DNA of 64,000 nt from Plantago elongata (Eukaryota; Streptophyta; Magnoliopsida; Lamiales; Plantaginaceae): assembly GCA_036897095.1 (NCBI GenBank), contig JAYMSP010000107.1, forward strand, positions 18,223 to 82,222, given 5' to 3'. Below the pieces are notes generated by a model. It was given only the letters and a program-made list of their open reading frames with translations, was not told the origin of the DNA and did no database searches. Shown piece by piece: positions 35,901 to 50,360 of the stretch (its first letter is position 1; each line of letters opens with the position of its first letter). Made by a program: the position numbers and the translations under genes.

Positions 35901-37338
35901 GTTCCCAACGGCAGTTTAGCTGATATATGTTGTTGAATATAATTGAGAGGCATGTACGATACTTGAATTACCCTGCATTTCAAGATTTTCTCTATCACGC
36001 AGAAGAATACGAATATGGACTGCAAATTCTTGCATTGAGGACTTGTCATTGGTTTCATCAATGCTTTGTATGGTATGGTTTGGTTTGAGCATGAAATGCG
36101 ATAAATTTACAAATAACATTGACAAGCACTAGATAAATTATGTAGTTTTTTTACAATTCTATCTTCTGGTGATGATATCTGCATGAATCAAGATTGCTAA
36201 TTTTTGCTGACCGAATGAAGAAGCTTCGAAATGTAGAGGCATGGTTGCACAAACTTGTGGTGGTTCCAAAAGGAACTCACAAACAGGGATGCATTGATGA
36301 TTTTTTAACCTAGAAGCAGTGTAAAGCAAAAGGTAGAACGATTTTTGTGAAGAAAGCAAGCATTTTGGTTGTTAATGATGTTCTAAAAACACTCTTTCGA
36401 TACCCCGTCTACCCGGATCCATCACCTCAGTTCACATTTAGTGAGTAGCTGCTGTTTTAGTACTAGCTAGTTTTTCTTTTTTAATTGGTGATCAACCAAA
36501 CTAGAATTGTACATACTCAGGAATAACTTTCTCTCAATACAAGTGAAGTACTCTGCAGGTCGAGCGCCATAGACACTAACTTTCCGTCTGCAAATTAATT
36601 CCTCGTCAAGTGAACTTCTATGATAGAGCAGCATCAGCTTACTCACTTCTGTGAAGAAATAGATACTTTACAGGTTCCATAGTAGAGATTTTTTTAGGTT
36701 TCGAAACGGTTGGGGCCTTGTCTCCTTCACAGTGACTATCAAGGAACTTTAGAATACCTCCCGGCCGAAGTATCAGTAATCTCAGTAGAACATCGGCAAA
36801 AGTGCTACCAACTAGTGATTGAGTTGCTTAAAATTGGAAGAAGATGCCTAAAGGGGCAGTAGAGCTGTTGGCAAACTGACTCGTTGTACAACTAGTGAAG
36901 GAGCTAGTACAACTGCAATCCCTAATACAATATAAATGTACAATAAATTAAACTATACGCACAACTGCTCTGTTTTTAGATTCTGTTTTGCCACTTAAAA
37001 TTCTAGCAGTTGTTTAATTCTTTTATGTACAGTTTGTTTCCTTCAGAAACCCGATAGGCCGATATCTCATTTTCAACGTTTTTGCAGTTATTTCTTCAGC
37101 TTCGATTTTAAATGTGAGCTACGCTGCAGAATTTGTTCATTTAACAAATAAGACACCTAGATTTCTACAAGCAGAATAGATATAAAAAAAAAAAGAAAAA
37201 AAAGAAAGTGGAATTAAGTATTTGTAAGTCAGATGTTAAAACAGAAACTCTGACAGATTTCTACAACTGTCAATTCATGGCTAGCTGAATATGTACGAAA
37301 AATGGAAGCTGCAGAGATACTGAATAACAGTCTCTGCT
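32993..37338. other. Long intergenic region between NFS1 and CruP
   Basis: Very AT-rich, no gene recognised. A 22-bp duplication (ATTAATTTAGTTAGGGT) lies at 33333-33375. Bases 35600-35780 are rich in GAACG/CGAAC words (GAACGAACGAACGTTC), a composition seen in plant interspersed repeats. Bases 35820-37270 are less AT-rich, but only short frames with no family resemblance occur. The last part is CruP 3' UTR, and its end (from about 37274) is duplicated at 28593. Confidence 0.5.
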
Positions 37339-40300
37339 CTACTCTTGCTTCAGTGGCTGGCTCAAAGAATAGTCTAGTCCAGCTCCATACTTCCAGGCCT
37401 CAAGCTTCCGTTTCAACATGTATTTTGTCTTGTCTGGAAATTTACCCAGCAATGGCCTATAATATGGTATTCAGTTTCAGTACACCGGACAATGCACAAG
37501 ATCTAACTATGTCTTGCCAAGTTCAAATGATGTAGATTGTGTCGATACTCTTTTAATGCATTATTGGATCGTATAATGTACTTATCCATGTTTTATAATG
37601 TTCAAAACTACATCATGTTTATGAGAAGTGTGTAGACTGTACATTACGGATGGAAAAGTGATATGCAAGATGGAATATAGTAGTTCTAAATTGCTAATAC
37701 ACCAAACAAAAAGGTTTGGCAATGACTATTGTTCAGATTTTGCATTACCTGATAACAGGGTCAATGGAGGAAGATAGAAAAGTGTAGTATCCTAGCATCA
37801 CAAAATGCCCCAACCAGTCAACAAGTACTGGAAGACCAACCTGCATTTACAGCAGAACTGATAGAGTCACTAGTGTTCATTGTTCAAAGAAGGACTACAC
37901 TTACTATCACATCCTATCATTTAAAGATAACATGACCTAAAAGAAAAGCCTAACTTCACAAACTGATTCCAAGAACCCTTCAATTTCTAGCCTATATTCA
38001 GGACGTAGCAATAATACACAACTTACCACAGGTCCTGCCCTGCTTCTTTTATTTCACCATCAAGAGAAGACAAAGTGCTACCAAAAAAATAAAAATAAAA
38101 TCATACTTACTTGTTTAAATATCGATGGAATAAGTAGAGGGCTATTCAACATCACCAAGCCTAGTGTCTTTACAAGGGGACCAAACTGTATAACATCCTG
38201 TATCACACAAAAGATCACAACCAGATTCTGATCAGCTAAAAAATCCGGAAATTGAGAAAACAACATAGACATACTAACCTGAAGAAATGGTCTCAGCACT
38301 GGATCTCCAAGTTTCTACAGAAAAATGTGGAGTAGAATAAAACAAGTCATAAAGAGAGAATGGAAGCTCGGTTTAAGAAGAAAACAACCATTATTTTATT
38401 AATCCTTTTGAAATCCTAAATACAAGAGAAATACCTCCATGCTCTGAAAATTGGCAGACAGGAGATCATTTATGAATGTTGGGGGAACATCTGACTGCTT
38501 TTTGGCTGACATGGCCCTTTGAAACAACCAGGATGCACTTAAGTTTGGCTGCAAAACAAAACGAATAAATGTATTATAAAAAGCAGCATAATTTCAACAA
38601 GCCAACAAATCAGGGAAATACATGGACTTGGTAAAAAACAACATGACAACTGACCATATATGGATTTAACAATGATAGGCTTTCGGCATCCAGATAATCA
38701 CCATCTAATGCCTCATGTATGCCTGAAATATCATAAATTATCAAATCCAGCACAACAATTGTGTCTTTCTAGCACAACATATGTCATATCAATATTCCAT
38801 AAGACAACAAATTCTAGTAATGAGTTTTACTAATTAGTATATATAGGGAACCTTAAAGCTCATGTTTTGAAACAATAGAAAACACAGAGTCATGTATATG
38901 TGCATAAAGTAATATTATATCATAAGGATATGCAGCAGTGCTATATATACCAGCTGTTAATCTTCCAAGATGCCTGGTCAAGCTCCCAAAACCACCAAAC
39001 GAAACTGGAGACTGTATGCCGCTAGCATCCCCAAACTGCACATAATATAATCAGCTGCGCTCTGAAAAATCAATATAAAAGACTCATGGCAATTAAAGAG
39101 GAGTATAACACCTGCAGAACACGGCTGAAAGCTGCCGGCAAAGGACTTTATAGTCGGTCCGGATCAAGTTAGGCACAAAAGATGTAAAGTCGGAAGATAT
39201 TGAGCAATTACAGAAAGATTACTGGAATACAGTTGTGACCTGTGTAGTATAGTATGTAGGTTCAGATACCTGAGAAATCTAAGACTTTGTGTTTGAAATT
39301 TACCTGTCACGGTACGTAGGAAAAATTCCATATATAACTCTTAAGACCTCTAAATCATCGAAAGATACACCCTGTCAATTTAAAACAAGAGAAATGCATT
39401 AGAGTAGATTTAAAATGGGAAAGTAAAATGATTCCTCTCTTTCACTCTAGAAAAAGAACTTGGGCTGATGAAGATAAAAGTAAATCTACATAAAATAATA
39501 GTACTGATGATTCAGGTTTTGTTGTCAAGGTACAACCAAGAATGGTCCTCACTGCAACAAAATCAAGGACTCAAATTAAACCGTGATTTATGGTCTTTGT
39601 ATAGGTATGAGTAAGGAACACTTTATTTTAGGCCAAAAGTGAGGTTTTTTTTTAATAATAGCAGTGTCCGGCACGAGGAATCACACATGTGCCGGGTACT
39701 TGGTGCCAAGTCTGGTTACATAGGTCTTTGACAATTCTTTCACAAGAGTGAGGCATATTAGATCTTAGATGTGTAATTATATAAACCCTTTTGTACAATT
39801 ACTAAGACACCTTGATGCTAAAAATGGAAACAAGTTTGGCTGCCCTAAACAATTAAAATAGATGAAACTATAATTACAACTCATAATTCATGATATTTTT
39901 GAGGTCTGCAACATCACAGAAGCAGTTTAGATTTTTTTTCCGTATCATTAAGTACTTAAAAGCTAAAACTGATTTTGATGAGAGGCAAGACAATAATTGA
40001 ATAATTATTTCCTTCAACAGAATCCAATGACTCTACTCAATAAACGGCGTAAAGGAGCACTTGTTTCATAAAGTTTGCAAGTAAACCAAAACTTCAACAG
40101 TAACATTATAAAATGTATGCTCATGGTATTGTGTTCAGGCTACCTGATACTTTGGCATTAACTCCCAATAGTCTTCAAGTAGCTCTTCCAGTAGAGGACA
40201 GTCGGGTTCAGGGTTTAGGTAGGTGAACATGTATGTAGTTCTCTCCAGAGGACCTGAGCCAGCAGGGAATGCCTACAAAATGTAACCAGAATTTACAATG

Positions 40301-43268
40301 ACCTGATACTTGATTAATGTCAAATTATTTTTTAGTCATAGAGGGATGAATTATCAAAGAGGGAACACCATCTACTCAACCTCCCAGAAGTATTGTGCCT
40401 GTGACTTTCCAACTTTCTTTATTGATGCACTGCTAAATATCACATCACTTGTAGAGTTCTGTCTAAATCCTCGACAACAGGAACCAACGACAAGACACAT
40501 GCCATCTGGTTTCCTTCCCTGTCTGATCTGTCAAAACTTGAATTTGTTGGAAAGCAGGTTAATATTAAATAGGATAACCAATAAAAATAGAACTTACTTC
40601 TTAACGATGCAGCAAACAAAATGAGAATCAAGTGGAACGTCAATCATTTTAAAGAGGATGGGCATAACGAGCTTTATGTATTACAAATCTCAAATCCAGA
40701 AACAGACATAAGAATTCAAAGGTAGGATCATTATTCATTAGCACTAGGAACACTTAACTTGTTTCACGATGGGAGAAAAGTTTCCCATTGCATCAATGAT
40801 GAGACGAGATGGCAATATTTTGCCATCTGCAAGTTGTAACACCTGCAACAAACAGGAACCTTAAAGAAGAAAATGCATATGTAGTAGAACCCACAAGTAG
40901 ATTATGCTGGTTCTATTCTCATATAGCCTCCCAAATTCTATTCACTTGGCATACAAAATTTGTTCTTGGATAATTATAAGAAGATAATAGAGTGCAAAGC
41001 TGCAGAATATGGTGTTACGTGTTAGATCCTAAATGGTTCTTATATCTGGTGAGCTTCATGGATAATAATAACACTCTAGTAGTACTCCATCGTTTCTCAT
41101 TAAAGGTATTCTAAGATTCTTACAGCCGCATCCTTAAAAATTGTTATGCCAGATACACTACAGCCCTCAAGTATGACACCACCAAGAGAAGTGAAACGGT
41201 TTCTCATGATCTCTACAAGCTTGACGGGCCTACAATGACAGAGAAATGGAGATACACTAAGGTATAGAATAACCAATACATAAGCTGATTCCATGTGAAT
41301 TTTAAGTTTCGAAAATATCATGTATAGCATGAGATATATTATATAAATGTAATACTTAAAGACAAATCTATCCACAGAACCAGAAAATTACGGGATTATA
41401 GAAAAATCAAAGTTGAAAGATCGAGAAAGGACAAGCTATCTTACGGTCTATCTGTCCTACAACTATGATTTTCCATCAACTTACACGTTCTGGTGCAGCT
41501 GATATTCTAAGGCAATCGTCTCCATATCACAGAAGACTAGTGGACATATTGGCTAATAAAAACGGTAGCTTCAACAGTCCAATACTTCATATGCGTCTAT
41601 ATAAATTAGGATATTAGCTGACTCAAACTAACAAGGATTATACAGAAAACAGTAACTTACGAGACACCAAGATTGAGAATGTCATTAACCCAAATCTCTC
41701 CTTTCCCTTCAAATCCACATCTATTCTGCGGAGCATAGAGGAATACATCAGGACTATGTTCAATACAAGGAGTGGTAAGAAAAGAAAGCCGAGTGCCAAC
41801 TATAACCATAGGAGATCATTATCACTGAATATATTATAAAAGAATAAAATGTTTTTCCTGAGCTTATGATGTTAGGGGCAATTGGGCATACAATAACGTA
41901 TGATACAGCGTGAGTTTGTAAAATGTGCAGAATCCTGAAGCTGAAATGAGAATGTACTATACAAAGGGCAAACAAGCTCAAAACATAAGATTACAGGACC
42001 TGACTAGCTCTTCAAAAACAAGATGACAAGTTCGAGTTCTTTTAGTATGAGTACAGATCAAAAGTACTTAATCTGGATGAGTTCAAGGTATGCAATATGT
42101 CCACTATGCCCTCAACAATTCAAATGCATGTGGTGGGTTGTTCAAAAGATCAATACAAAAACACTCATTGTCCTGTACTTACAGCTATCATTTGGAACAA
42201 GCTTGGTAATAGATGTAATATTGATTTCCCGTAGTAAAAGCTAAAGGAGTCAAATAGGCACAGCAAGCTGACATATCTGTCAGTACAGGGGCAATGAACT
42301 TACAGGATTGAAGCTTGAGGCAGTAACATGGTCGATATCATCTTCAGTTAGCACACCAACCTCAACAAGCTCCAAAAGTTCTTTCCTGGATATGTTCCAT
42401 TCTTGCTCCCTCTAGCAATTAATTACAAAAACAACCAAATCTTAGCTACAAAATCCCTCTCTGAAAATACAAACGCTCAGTACGTACATATAAGAGGTTA
42501 TCTAATCATCACTTATCATACCCCTCTAAGAGTAGCCCTCTCAACAATTCCAACACGAAGACCTCTCGAACTCAAAGACGTGGCAAGAAAAATCCCTAAA
42601 GTTCCTCCACAAACCACAACATCGAACACATCAGTACACTTTGCAGCCTCCTCCGTATCATGAAACAAACCAGGCACATCCGACACCACTTGCTTGGCTT
42701 CCGGAGACACTGCAAATCATATCCCGTACAGTATTCATCATCTCGATTCCAATCAACAACTCTCACGATACATTCAGGCTGTTAAAAAACAACTAAAAAA
42801 GTACATATACCAGATGGAGCAGCATAAATAGAGGACAACAACTGATCTAATCGTTTCAGAGCATTGTACGAGTACACACCGCCTGCACCACCAGCTTCTC
42901 CACTTTCCGGTAAACTCTCCATTATCCTCTACATGATCAACACAACATAAGTGAGTAGTGAGTTAGTGAGTTCTCCCTTTCAATTAGTTCAGACATTTTG
43001 TCAAATAGTTTCTGAGCATAACAAATTAAAATTATCCTACTTATTAAAACGAAATGCAATTCATGTCTCACAAACTGGAATTAAAATCCTGCAACAATCA
43101 AATTTATTCTCAATGGAAATGAAGGAAATGGTGGAATCGTACTTGTGTTCTGGAAGGAGTAGAAGCGTTTGCTGCAAGCAGGTAAGGTTTTCGGGTAAGT
43201 GGTGGTCGAGGAGCTGCAAATGGAACTCCGTTTCTCAGTGGCATTGCGATCATCGTTGTCGTCATCAT
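37339..43268 (-). CDS. CruP: Lycopene cyclase paralogue CruP (plastid FAD oxidoreductase)
   Basis: Eighteen exons (minus): 43143-43268, 42811-42928, 42522-42709, 42304-42411, 41661-41725, 41124-41229, 40759-40842, 40381-40527, 40144-40272, 39304-39371, 39112-39145, 38951-39035, 38655-38722, 38435-38548, 38279-38314, 38111-38197, 37749-37840, 37339-37456. Phases close, giving 590 residues. The N-terminal 42 residues are basic, hydroxylated and proline-rich, like a plastid transit peptide. The Rossmann FAD motif is VFDVVVCGGTLGIFLATSL (glycines at about 116-120), followed by GREQEWNISRKELLEL, NRCGFEGKGEIWV, a FAD-domain ASGIQSPVSFGGFGSLTRHL and a conserved C-terminus. CruP is a lycopene-cyclase-related protein linked to carotenoid oxidation products under oxidative stress. 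The name rests on remembered similarity; the FAD-oxidoreductase assignment is firm. Confidence 0.85.
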
Positions 43269-44544
43269 AAGCGAAGCTCTTTGATGGTGGTTTTAGCAGG
43301 GTAAGGCTTTTCCATTCACTAGCTTATCGTCATTAAGAAGAAGACGTGACAGAGAAGACACGTAAACGAGAACTGCATCACTGAATTGTTCGTGACTGTC
43401 ACGCGCGCTTCAATTTTGCTGCTTCTCTACATTATGTTTCCTTATACTCCCTCTTTATCGAGCATCTCCCAACATGGTGGGACACATATATTAAAAGAAA
43501 ATTAAACAAAGTAGAAGATGTATTTAATTATGATAAAATATGAAAGATGATGATAAAAAGAAAAATACAATAATCAATAAAATAATGACTAAAGTATGAA
43601 AGATAATGTATGAAATAAGAGATATATTTACATTTAAATAATGAAAAGATGAAATTGGGACGGACCAAAATAAAATATGAGAAGATAAAGTTGGGACGGA
43701 GACTTTTTTTTATGATTGAACTTCTACGATGATTGGGTGATTATCTTACGGTCCAAGTTTTAAATACATGTGCGTTTACTTATCAGCTACTCTCTATTAT
43801 AAAAATGTGTGTTTTCCACGCACTTTATTCTCACTTGTGCGTTTATCGAAAAGCTTACACAATCTGAAATTTCTTCAGGATAGTCATATGAGACACTTTA
43901 TAATCGTATTGAGATATTTATTGATAATTCACCCATTTTAAGCAATTATAATCTAACTTGTGAGTTGGGAGGGTTTCAAGTGTTGTTAGTCTGCAATGTT
44001 AGGTAATTACAATTCACTTTACCTTTAGACTATAAAATTTGTGGTAGTTATCATTTCCCAATCTATAGATGCATGATGTTCTCAGCATTTTCTCTCAACA
44101 TTCAACAATCAAGCTCACTTCATCTTAATAAATTATAAATTTTGTGGTGGATTATTCTTTCCCAATATATAGATGCATGATGTTCTCAACATTTTCAAAG
44201 TTGCACTCATGCAATGATATTATATGACAGCGAATTACTCAAGAATGCAATCAAATTTTACTTGGCAATAAATATCTAGTTTTCTTCTAAGTTACATAAA
44301 TGAAAAATCTGTGTGCATCGTTAGACCAAATAAGCATTATCTTGTACAAATCTCATAATATCCACCCACTTCGGCCAGCATCTTTATGATACAGTGAACC
44401 CCCATGGCTGAAGACTCGTGAACCCACAAGCCAACTCCCTTTCGAATCAACAATCAAACAAAATCAACAGTGTGCCATCATATCCACAACATTTCCAGTC
44501 CACAGGAAGATACAGGTATCTGACCGATTGCACTAGGTCATTAG
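43269..44544. other. CruP promoter and PP2A B' 3' flank
   Basis: Contains a Stowaway-like MITE (43447-43702) and a duplication near 44035-44190 in which TATAGATGCATGATGTTCTC and neighbouring GTGGT/GTGGTGGATT and TTTCCCAAT blocks occur twice, about 123 bases apart. Otherwise non-coding. Confidence 0.6.
43447..43702. mobile_element. Stowaway-type MITE, worn
   Basis: Left end CTCCCTCTTTATCG after a TA; right end reads TTGGGACGGAG, preceded by a second inner GGGACGGACC. AT-rich interior. The right TA is not preserved. Confidence 0.65.
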
Positions 44545-45266
44545 CTACCGATGACTGCTGTCCCTAGGCAATGTGTTAGTAGCAATAGCAACAGATGAAG
44601 GGAACATTGACACAAGAACGGCCTCACTACTCACAACAGCTTTTGAACCAGCCAAGTCTTCTAATCGCTTCCAGGTCACCTTGCGCCTCTCCTCCATTTC
44701 CTTCTCATTGTTATCATCTTCTTCGAATTTCACCAAGCACTCATCAAAAAGAGATTGATCAGCATCTGAGAAGACCTTCCGAACATTTGAAGTCAAACTC
44801 TGAACAGCCTGGTTCCAGTGACCACGAGCATTCCTTTCTAGTGAAGGGAGTACAATTGGAAGTATTATTTTCTGGTTTTGTATGATCAGATTCCTTATGT
44901 GATCATTATTCCACAGAAAGAGTGCACGTTCAGCTACCTGTAAACCAATAAAAGGAAGATGTTGAACTATATGTACAAGAATCTTGTATATAATACTCAG
45001 CTATCATATCAACTTCACTATCTCCCTCATTTCCAATATAACTCCATCCTTTTCTAACTTCCAAAAAAGTCAGGCATGTTCTCACATGATGACTTCGATA
45101 TATAATCAACTTGATTCAAAGAAAAGAAGGTACAGGAGCATAAGCAGCCAACATGACCTAACTAGCTTCAGGGCTCAATACTGAAACAGGAAAATATAAT
45201 AACACTAATAATAATATCAATAACAATGACAACAGGAATAAAATTATTAGTATTATTGTTATTATG

Positions 45267-45298
<32 letters not shown>

Positions 45299-48110
45299 CT
45301 CAGTATTAAGCCCAATGACAAAGACAGTAAACAACTCTTATACACGGAAACTGAATCAAACTACAAGGGAAGTAGGGGTCCTTTACTGGAGTATCTAAGT
45401 CTCAGAATCAAATGCATCCCACTTTCAACTGGGATTACAAATTTTAATCTATTTATACCATGAAAATGATACTGACAAACCAAAATTGGCTAAGACAATG
45501 ACATAACTGAAACCCTGTCCATAATTTACAAATTTTATACACAAGTTAGATCTCCAAAATTCTATACTATACCATTATCAGTTCAATAACTTTTGCATCT
45601 AGCTATGCAAAAATGTAAACACCAAGGAAACGTACAGCTCTTCATGTAAAAAGTAATTATCTTCACTTTTGCTGCATTAGAAAAGCACCCAGCAAGAATA
45701 GTATTCGATGTCACCAAATATTCCTTCAAGGATACATAAAGACAATGCAACTAGGAATAATAAACTATTAGAATTATGTTTTCCTTATTTTCTGGAGAAC
45801 ATACCAATCAAGAATAAGAATGTACATCAGCAAAATTACCAATCAGAATTTCAAGGTTTTCATCACCTTAAAGTGATAAACCATCATAGTTTGTAGTTTT
45901 CCCAGGACCTTCAATTATTCATTAGCTCGAAAAAACCATTTCTTATTTTGAGATGGGGACACTTTCAAAGCACCCGTGCTTCCAGCAATATCACAAAATG
46001 TCAATTGACAGAGCAGAGTAGGAAGAAAAAAGATTCTAGCCTAAGGATACCCTGGATTTTCTAACATGCTATTAAAACAACGAAAACAAAAGGCTTATCA
46101 AAACCAAAAGGTAATCCAAGTATCCTATGAGCAATGAACTTAACTCTTTCCAGTGAACCAAATCCCCGAGTCAGGGGGAATTTCTGTGATTAAAAATATA
46201 ACTTAAGACTTACATAGTAGGAAAATTACATGATATCCAAACAGTAGTAAAAGACTTAAGTAGTAACTTCCATAATGATGTCAAAGTTCAGCTCGCATAA
46301 TAGAAGCATGCCTTGATTTCTATGAGAATAGAAAACTAAAACTTCTAATAAGATTAAATTCCAACTCAGTGACAGAAAAAATTTGAGCAGAAAGTCCCCT
46401 AATCCAAAAGGTTATTATTTTATCGTACACCGCAAGGGAGAACTTATGTCCATACATGCTAAAATCTGACTCTTTCTTATCCGACCAGTACATGAATAAG
46501 TGAACTCAAAGACTTGTGAATTGAAACTTGATCCATATAAGTTACAGGAGTGGTCCAAAACTAATCCATGTCTTCTTTGAATAATACCCTATTCGTCTTT
46601 GCCTTAACTCTCCATTTAATTAGTATATACTCAAAGAAATATGTCGAAAGCAGTATATCATTTGCTGAAAGACAGATATGAAAGAAAGAATGAGAAAGCC
46701 CAAGGCCCATCCTCTACAAAAAGAAATCAAGTAATACGAAACTAAATACTGGTGGTAAAGAAGAGAATATAAGCATACATTACATATGGACTTTGGCATG
46801 TAACTCTATTATGTTAAAGTCAGTTCAGCTACAGGTTTCAATAAGTATCATAAAAATATGTATACCTGAAAATGAGAGCTGTTCAGGCTGCGACCAATCT
46901 GACGGAATAGAGGGACCATGCAACGTTGAAACTCTGGTCCCTGAGTTGCTTCTAGAACTTCCTCCAATTCACTGAGAAACATTACCTCCTTGGAGCTATT
47001 AGTTACAGGCCAGTACTTCAAAAGGCCACGGATGACTGTATCAGCCAGCTTGAAGTCTTTCTCCACAAACTGAGTTATACAATAAGAGAGCTGCTGATGG
47101 TACCCAGACATGCATTTTGGTTTGTGGAGTGGTATTAATACACGCACTAGAAAAAGCTTATGCTCCTCCTTCAAAGGCAAAGCAAACCCATTGATTATGC
47201 TGCCCAATATCTCCAACAATTCTGCAATCCCATTATGCCTCTCGGACTCAAAAATGAAATTATAGAATATATTATTGATTGACTTCCTAATAAATGGCCT
47301 ATGAACCATAAACTTCCCATAAATTCGATGCAGAATCGTTTTCAAGTACTCCCTCTCCCTCTGATCATCCGAATCGAAAAGGTCAAGCAATCTCAGCACG
47401 AATGAGTGGTCAACATATCTTTTAGCCAGCTTTGCATCTGTTTCTGATGATGTAACAAATCTCAGTAGAAACTCATAAACAATCTGAAGATGCGGCCAAG
47501 AGGGTTCCATTGTAGGCTCCTCATCTTCAGGGTCATAAACATCAGCAGGAAGCATACTGTCATGATTAGCTGTAGGCAGGGTTCTAAACAAATTGACTGA
47601 GACCATTTTCGTCATCTCCTGCATAGCAATCTCGGTGAACTTCGCATTCACCGTCGATATGTAATCCACCAATTCCAGCAGCATCCTTCTTTTAATGTCT
47701 TTCTCATTCAAGTTCGTGGTTGGGTCAGTGAAATCAAACAAAACACAGCACATATTCAACTTCCTGATGAAAACAGTCTGCCTTTCAGCAACCGGAACAT
47801 CTCGCAAACTCGGCAATGACTCACAGGCCGCCGCATAATTCATTAAGGGCGGATTAACAACCGGACCAAGCATGTTGGCCTGATTCGACTTTGCCACACC
47901 GTGCGACCCATTACTAGCCACCGGCCGAGACGGACCCGAATACCCAGAATTCGACAAATTCTTCGATTGTGCGCCGCTGTTACTGATACTAGCACCACCT
48001 TGATTGGCTAAACTAGAATTAACAGACACCTCATTACTGTTGGAATCGTGATGAGACGACGACTTCGAAGACGGCTTCCGCGGAAGCTTCCCGAATATCT
48101 GCTTGATCAT
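44545..48110 (-). CDS. PP2A regulatory subunit B' (B56), gamma/theta-like
   Basis: Regulatory B56 subunit that directs protein phosphatase 2A to its substrates. Two coding exons (minus), 46866-48110 and 44545-44937, phase 0, giving 545 residues. It begins [18 protein letters not shown], the start shared by the plant B'gamma/zeta/theta clade. A serine/asparagine-rich linker follows to about residue 95, then the B56 HEAT-repeat core from [20 protein letters not shown] to [12 protein letters not shown]. Highly conserved stretches include [39 protein letters not shown] and [16 protein letters not shown]. Nothing is missing. A spliced leader is likely (donor AAAG|GTACGAAC at about 48287), with a long CT repeat in the leader or promoter. 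The 1928-bp intron holds an (ATA)n microsatellite. The clade call is from memory; subfamily uncertain. Confidence 0.95.
45267..45298. repeat. (ATA)n microsatellite
   Basis: About ten perfect ATA/TAA triplets in the PP2A B' intron, next to looser AAT/ATT triplets from 45195 that can pair with it (ATTATTAGTATTATTGTTATT to the left). Confidence 0.95.
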
Positions 48111-48512
48111 ATTTCACAACCAAAACCCAGAAACCCTAAAACTACACTAAACAACGGATTATTGATTCGATTTCCGACCTTTTCGTGTCAAAAACTAACG
48201 CACTCTGACAATTTCAATTTCAACCATGGAGGCGAGCAAAGGTAATCGAAGAAAAACGTATAATCAGCGAAGCGGTAGAGTTCGTACCTTTGCGTTTGAA
48301 ACAGTAACAACATGATCAGATAACAACAAAAAAATTGTACCAAATCACAGTCGCGACATTAATGTTCCCCAGGATGATTGATTGATTGATTCTTGCAATC
48401 GGAAAAAATTCATTCAGGTGAAAACCCTAACGAGTGGAGAGGTGAATCGAAGGAGAGAGAAATGGTTTGGGTTTTCAAAAGAATTGAAAACCCTAATTTC
48501 GGAGAAGAAGAG

Positions 48513-48547
<35 letters not shown>

Positions 48548-48550
48548 TGG
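48111..48550 (-). other. Leader and core promoter of the PP2A B' gene
   Basis: A leader intron is inferred between a donor at about 48287 and an acceptor near 48146 (minus strand). Upstream of it, 48516-48544 is a perfect dinucleotide run, (GA)n on the plus strand and (CT)n in the gene's sense, typical of plant 5' leaders and core promoters. Confidence 0.55.
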
Positions 48551-48916
48551 ATTTCTCTGTTCAGTATAAAAGTTGACTCTGGAAAAGAACTATTTTCCGA
48601 ATATTTCCAGCACATAGAAAAGAAAACTTTTTCTTGGTGTATAATTTATTTCTGGAGTATTTTCATAGCATCTTCTTTTTTCAAGCATACAAAAAGAAGA
48701 AGAAGAGAAATACTACCTTGAAAACTAGAAACCCACAACAAATACAATTGGTTCAAATACAAACTCACATAAATAGGAAAACCTGTATCAAATAAAATTA
48801 AAGGTCTCATAAATTATAAGTCATACAAATCAAGTAAACTCCATCTAATACTACCATAGATTCAAGCTCCATCACAGTTATGGAAAAAAAAAATGAATAT
48901 GATATTCTTCCTAAAT

Positions 48917-49016
48917 TTTTGATTATTTTGATTATTGCATTCTTTACAATGCTATGAGGATTGACTTTTTGATTATTTTGATTATTGCATTCTTTGAAAT
49001 ACTATTAGAATTGACG
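48917..49016. repeat. 50-bp tandem duplication
   Basis: Two copies, each containing GATTATTTTGATTATTGCAT followed by TCTTT and an ATTGAC end, period 50. Confidence 0.95.
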
Positions 49017-49065
49017 AATTGGTAACAATATTTTATGAAATACATTAAATATAATAAATTACTTA

Positions 49066-49308
49066 CTCACTCCGTCTCATCAAATTTCATAACGTTTTAG
49101 CTTTCCAATCAAACTTCATACCTCATTGAAAAAAGAAGTTATTCCACCACTAAAAAATAATAAACTAAGCTCAACTTTACATAAAAATTACACATGTTGT
49201 CACTAAAAGTACACTCTTTCCCGCCTTCTTTAATTTTTATTGTTACTTTAAATTTTTATATAAAACTACGCGTCAACCCTAATGTATGAAGTTTAATGGG
49301 ACGGAGAG
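49066..49308. mobile_element. Stowaway-type MITE
   Basis: Left end CTCACTCCGTCTCATCAAAT after TTA; right end TTTAATGGGACGGAGAGTA. The inner arms also pair (AAATTTCATA against TATGAAGTTT). AT-rich interior. Confidence 0.8.
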
Positions 49309-50360
49309 TATTTATTTTCTACTCATTTTACTTTATAATTAAGAATTGAAGTAAAATTCTTGAAGATTTTATCGATATGTTTAATTTAAAACTTGAATAA
49401 ATTTTTTTCTGAACTTGTATTTCTTCAGTTAATATAATGTATTAGTATTCAAATTGAGTCATTATTCATCAACTTTAAAATTATAAACTTCAGAACTCAA
49501 ATATTATACTAACCATACAAATATTACAGTCACGACTTAAAACTCAACCCGCATTATTTGCTAAAAAGTCTTTGGATTATGTTTCTCCCTGAATGTAGGG
49601 AAAGAACTATTCCTACCTAGCATGTCTTACTCACATAATGCAAGACAAAGTCTAGACTAGCTCTTTGCTTTGAGAATTCAAAGAAGTGTCGAATTGCATT
49701 TTGTATGACTCACTCAACAAGGCCCTAAATTCTTGTAGAAAAGAAAGCTTTATTGATAAGGACTCCGAACGACATAGGACTGATTGGCCAAACATTTAAA
49801 TACCCCTATTTGACTCGATAAATAGTAATTTGACCTAAAATTCAATCAGCCCCATAATGGTGTACATTTAACGCCTAATAGACTTCGACAAATACCATAT
49901 AATTTCACAAAGACTTCCGATTAATACATATTAATGATAATGATGTTTAGACTGTATTATGCTTTAAATAGTTTTCCGGACCGAAGTTGAAACACAGATA
50001 GATCACTTGAAAGTTGAAAGTCATGTTGAAACAGGTTACTAACTAAGCTACACTTAGAAATAAGTTGTATTATGTTGCATTCCAAAAGCAAATAGTAGCA
50101 AAAAGAAAATCATTTGAGTTGTAGTACTACATGGAAGGTTGTGCATTTAAATTAAGTACGTCAAGTCTAGCAGAATGCATATTACGTACAGTCTTCAGAA
50201 CAAAGCTCAGGAAAAGGCCATAAATCACCTTCCACGAGAGCAAAGATACGAAACTGATAGAACCAGCTTCATCAGCATCTTAGAACAGTTTCTATTATCC
50301 GATGATGCCTCATCAAGCAAATATGTAAGGAGACCACTGATCAATCGATAAGCAATATTG

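Larger units (their letters stand above)
48551..50360. other. Intergenic between PP2A B' promoter and PUX5-like 3' end
   Basis: AT-rich. Contains a 50-bp tandem duplication at 48917-49016 (TTTTGATTATTTTGATTATT at the start of each unit) and a Stowaway-type MITE at 49066-49308. Bases 50160-50360 are probably the 3' UTR of the UBX gene. No other gene seen. Confidence 0.6.

Noticed and set aside
42000-42060. tRNA-like A/B box pair in CruP intron 4
   Set aside because: The B-box-like AGTTCGAGTTC is present but the A box is weak and there is no A-tail or target-site duplication, so it cannot be separated from chance.
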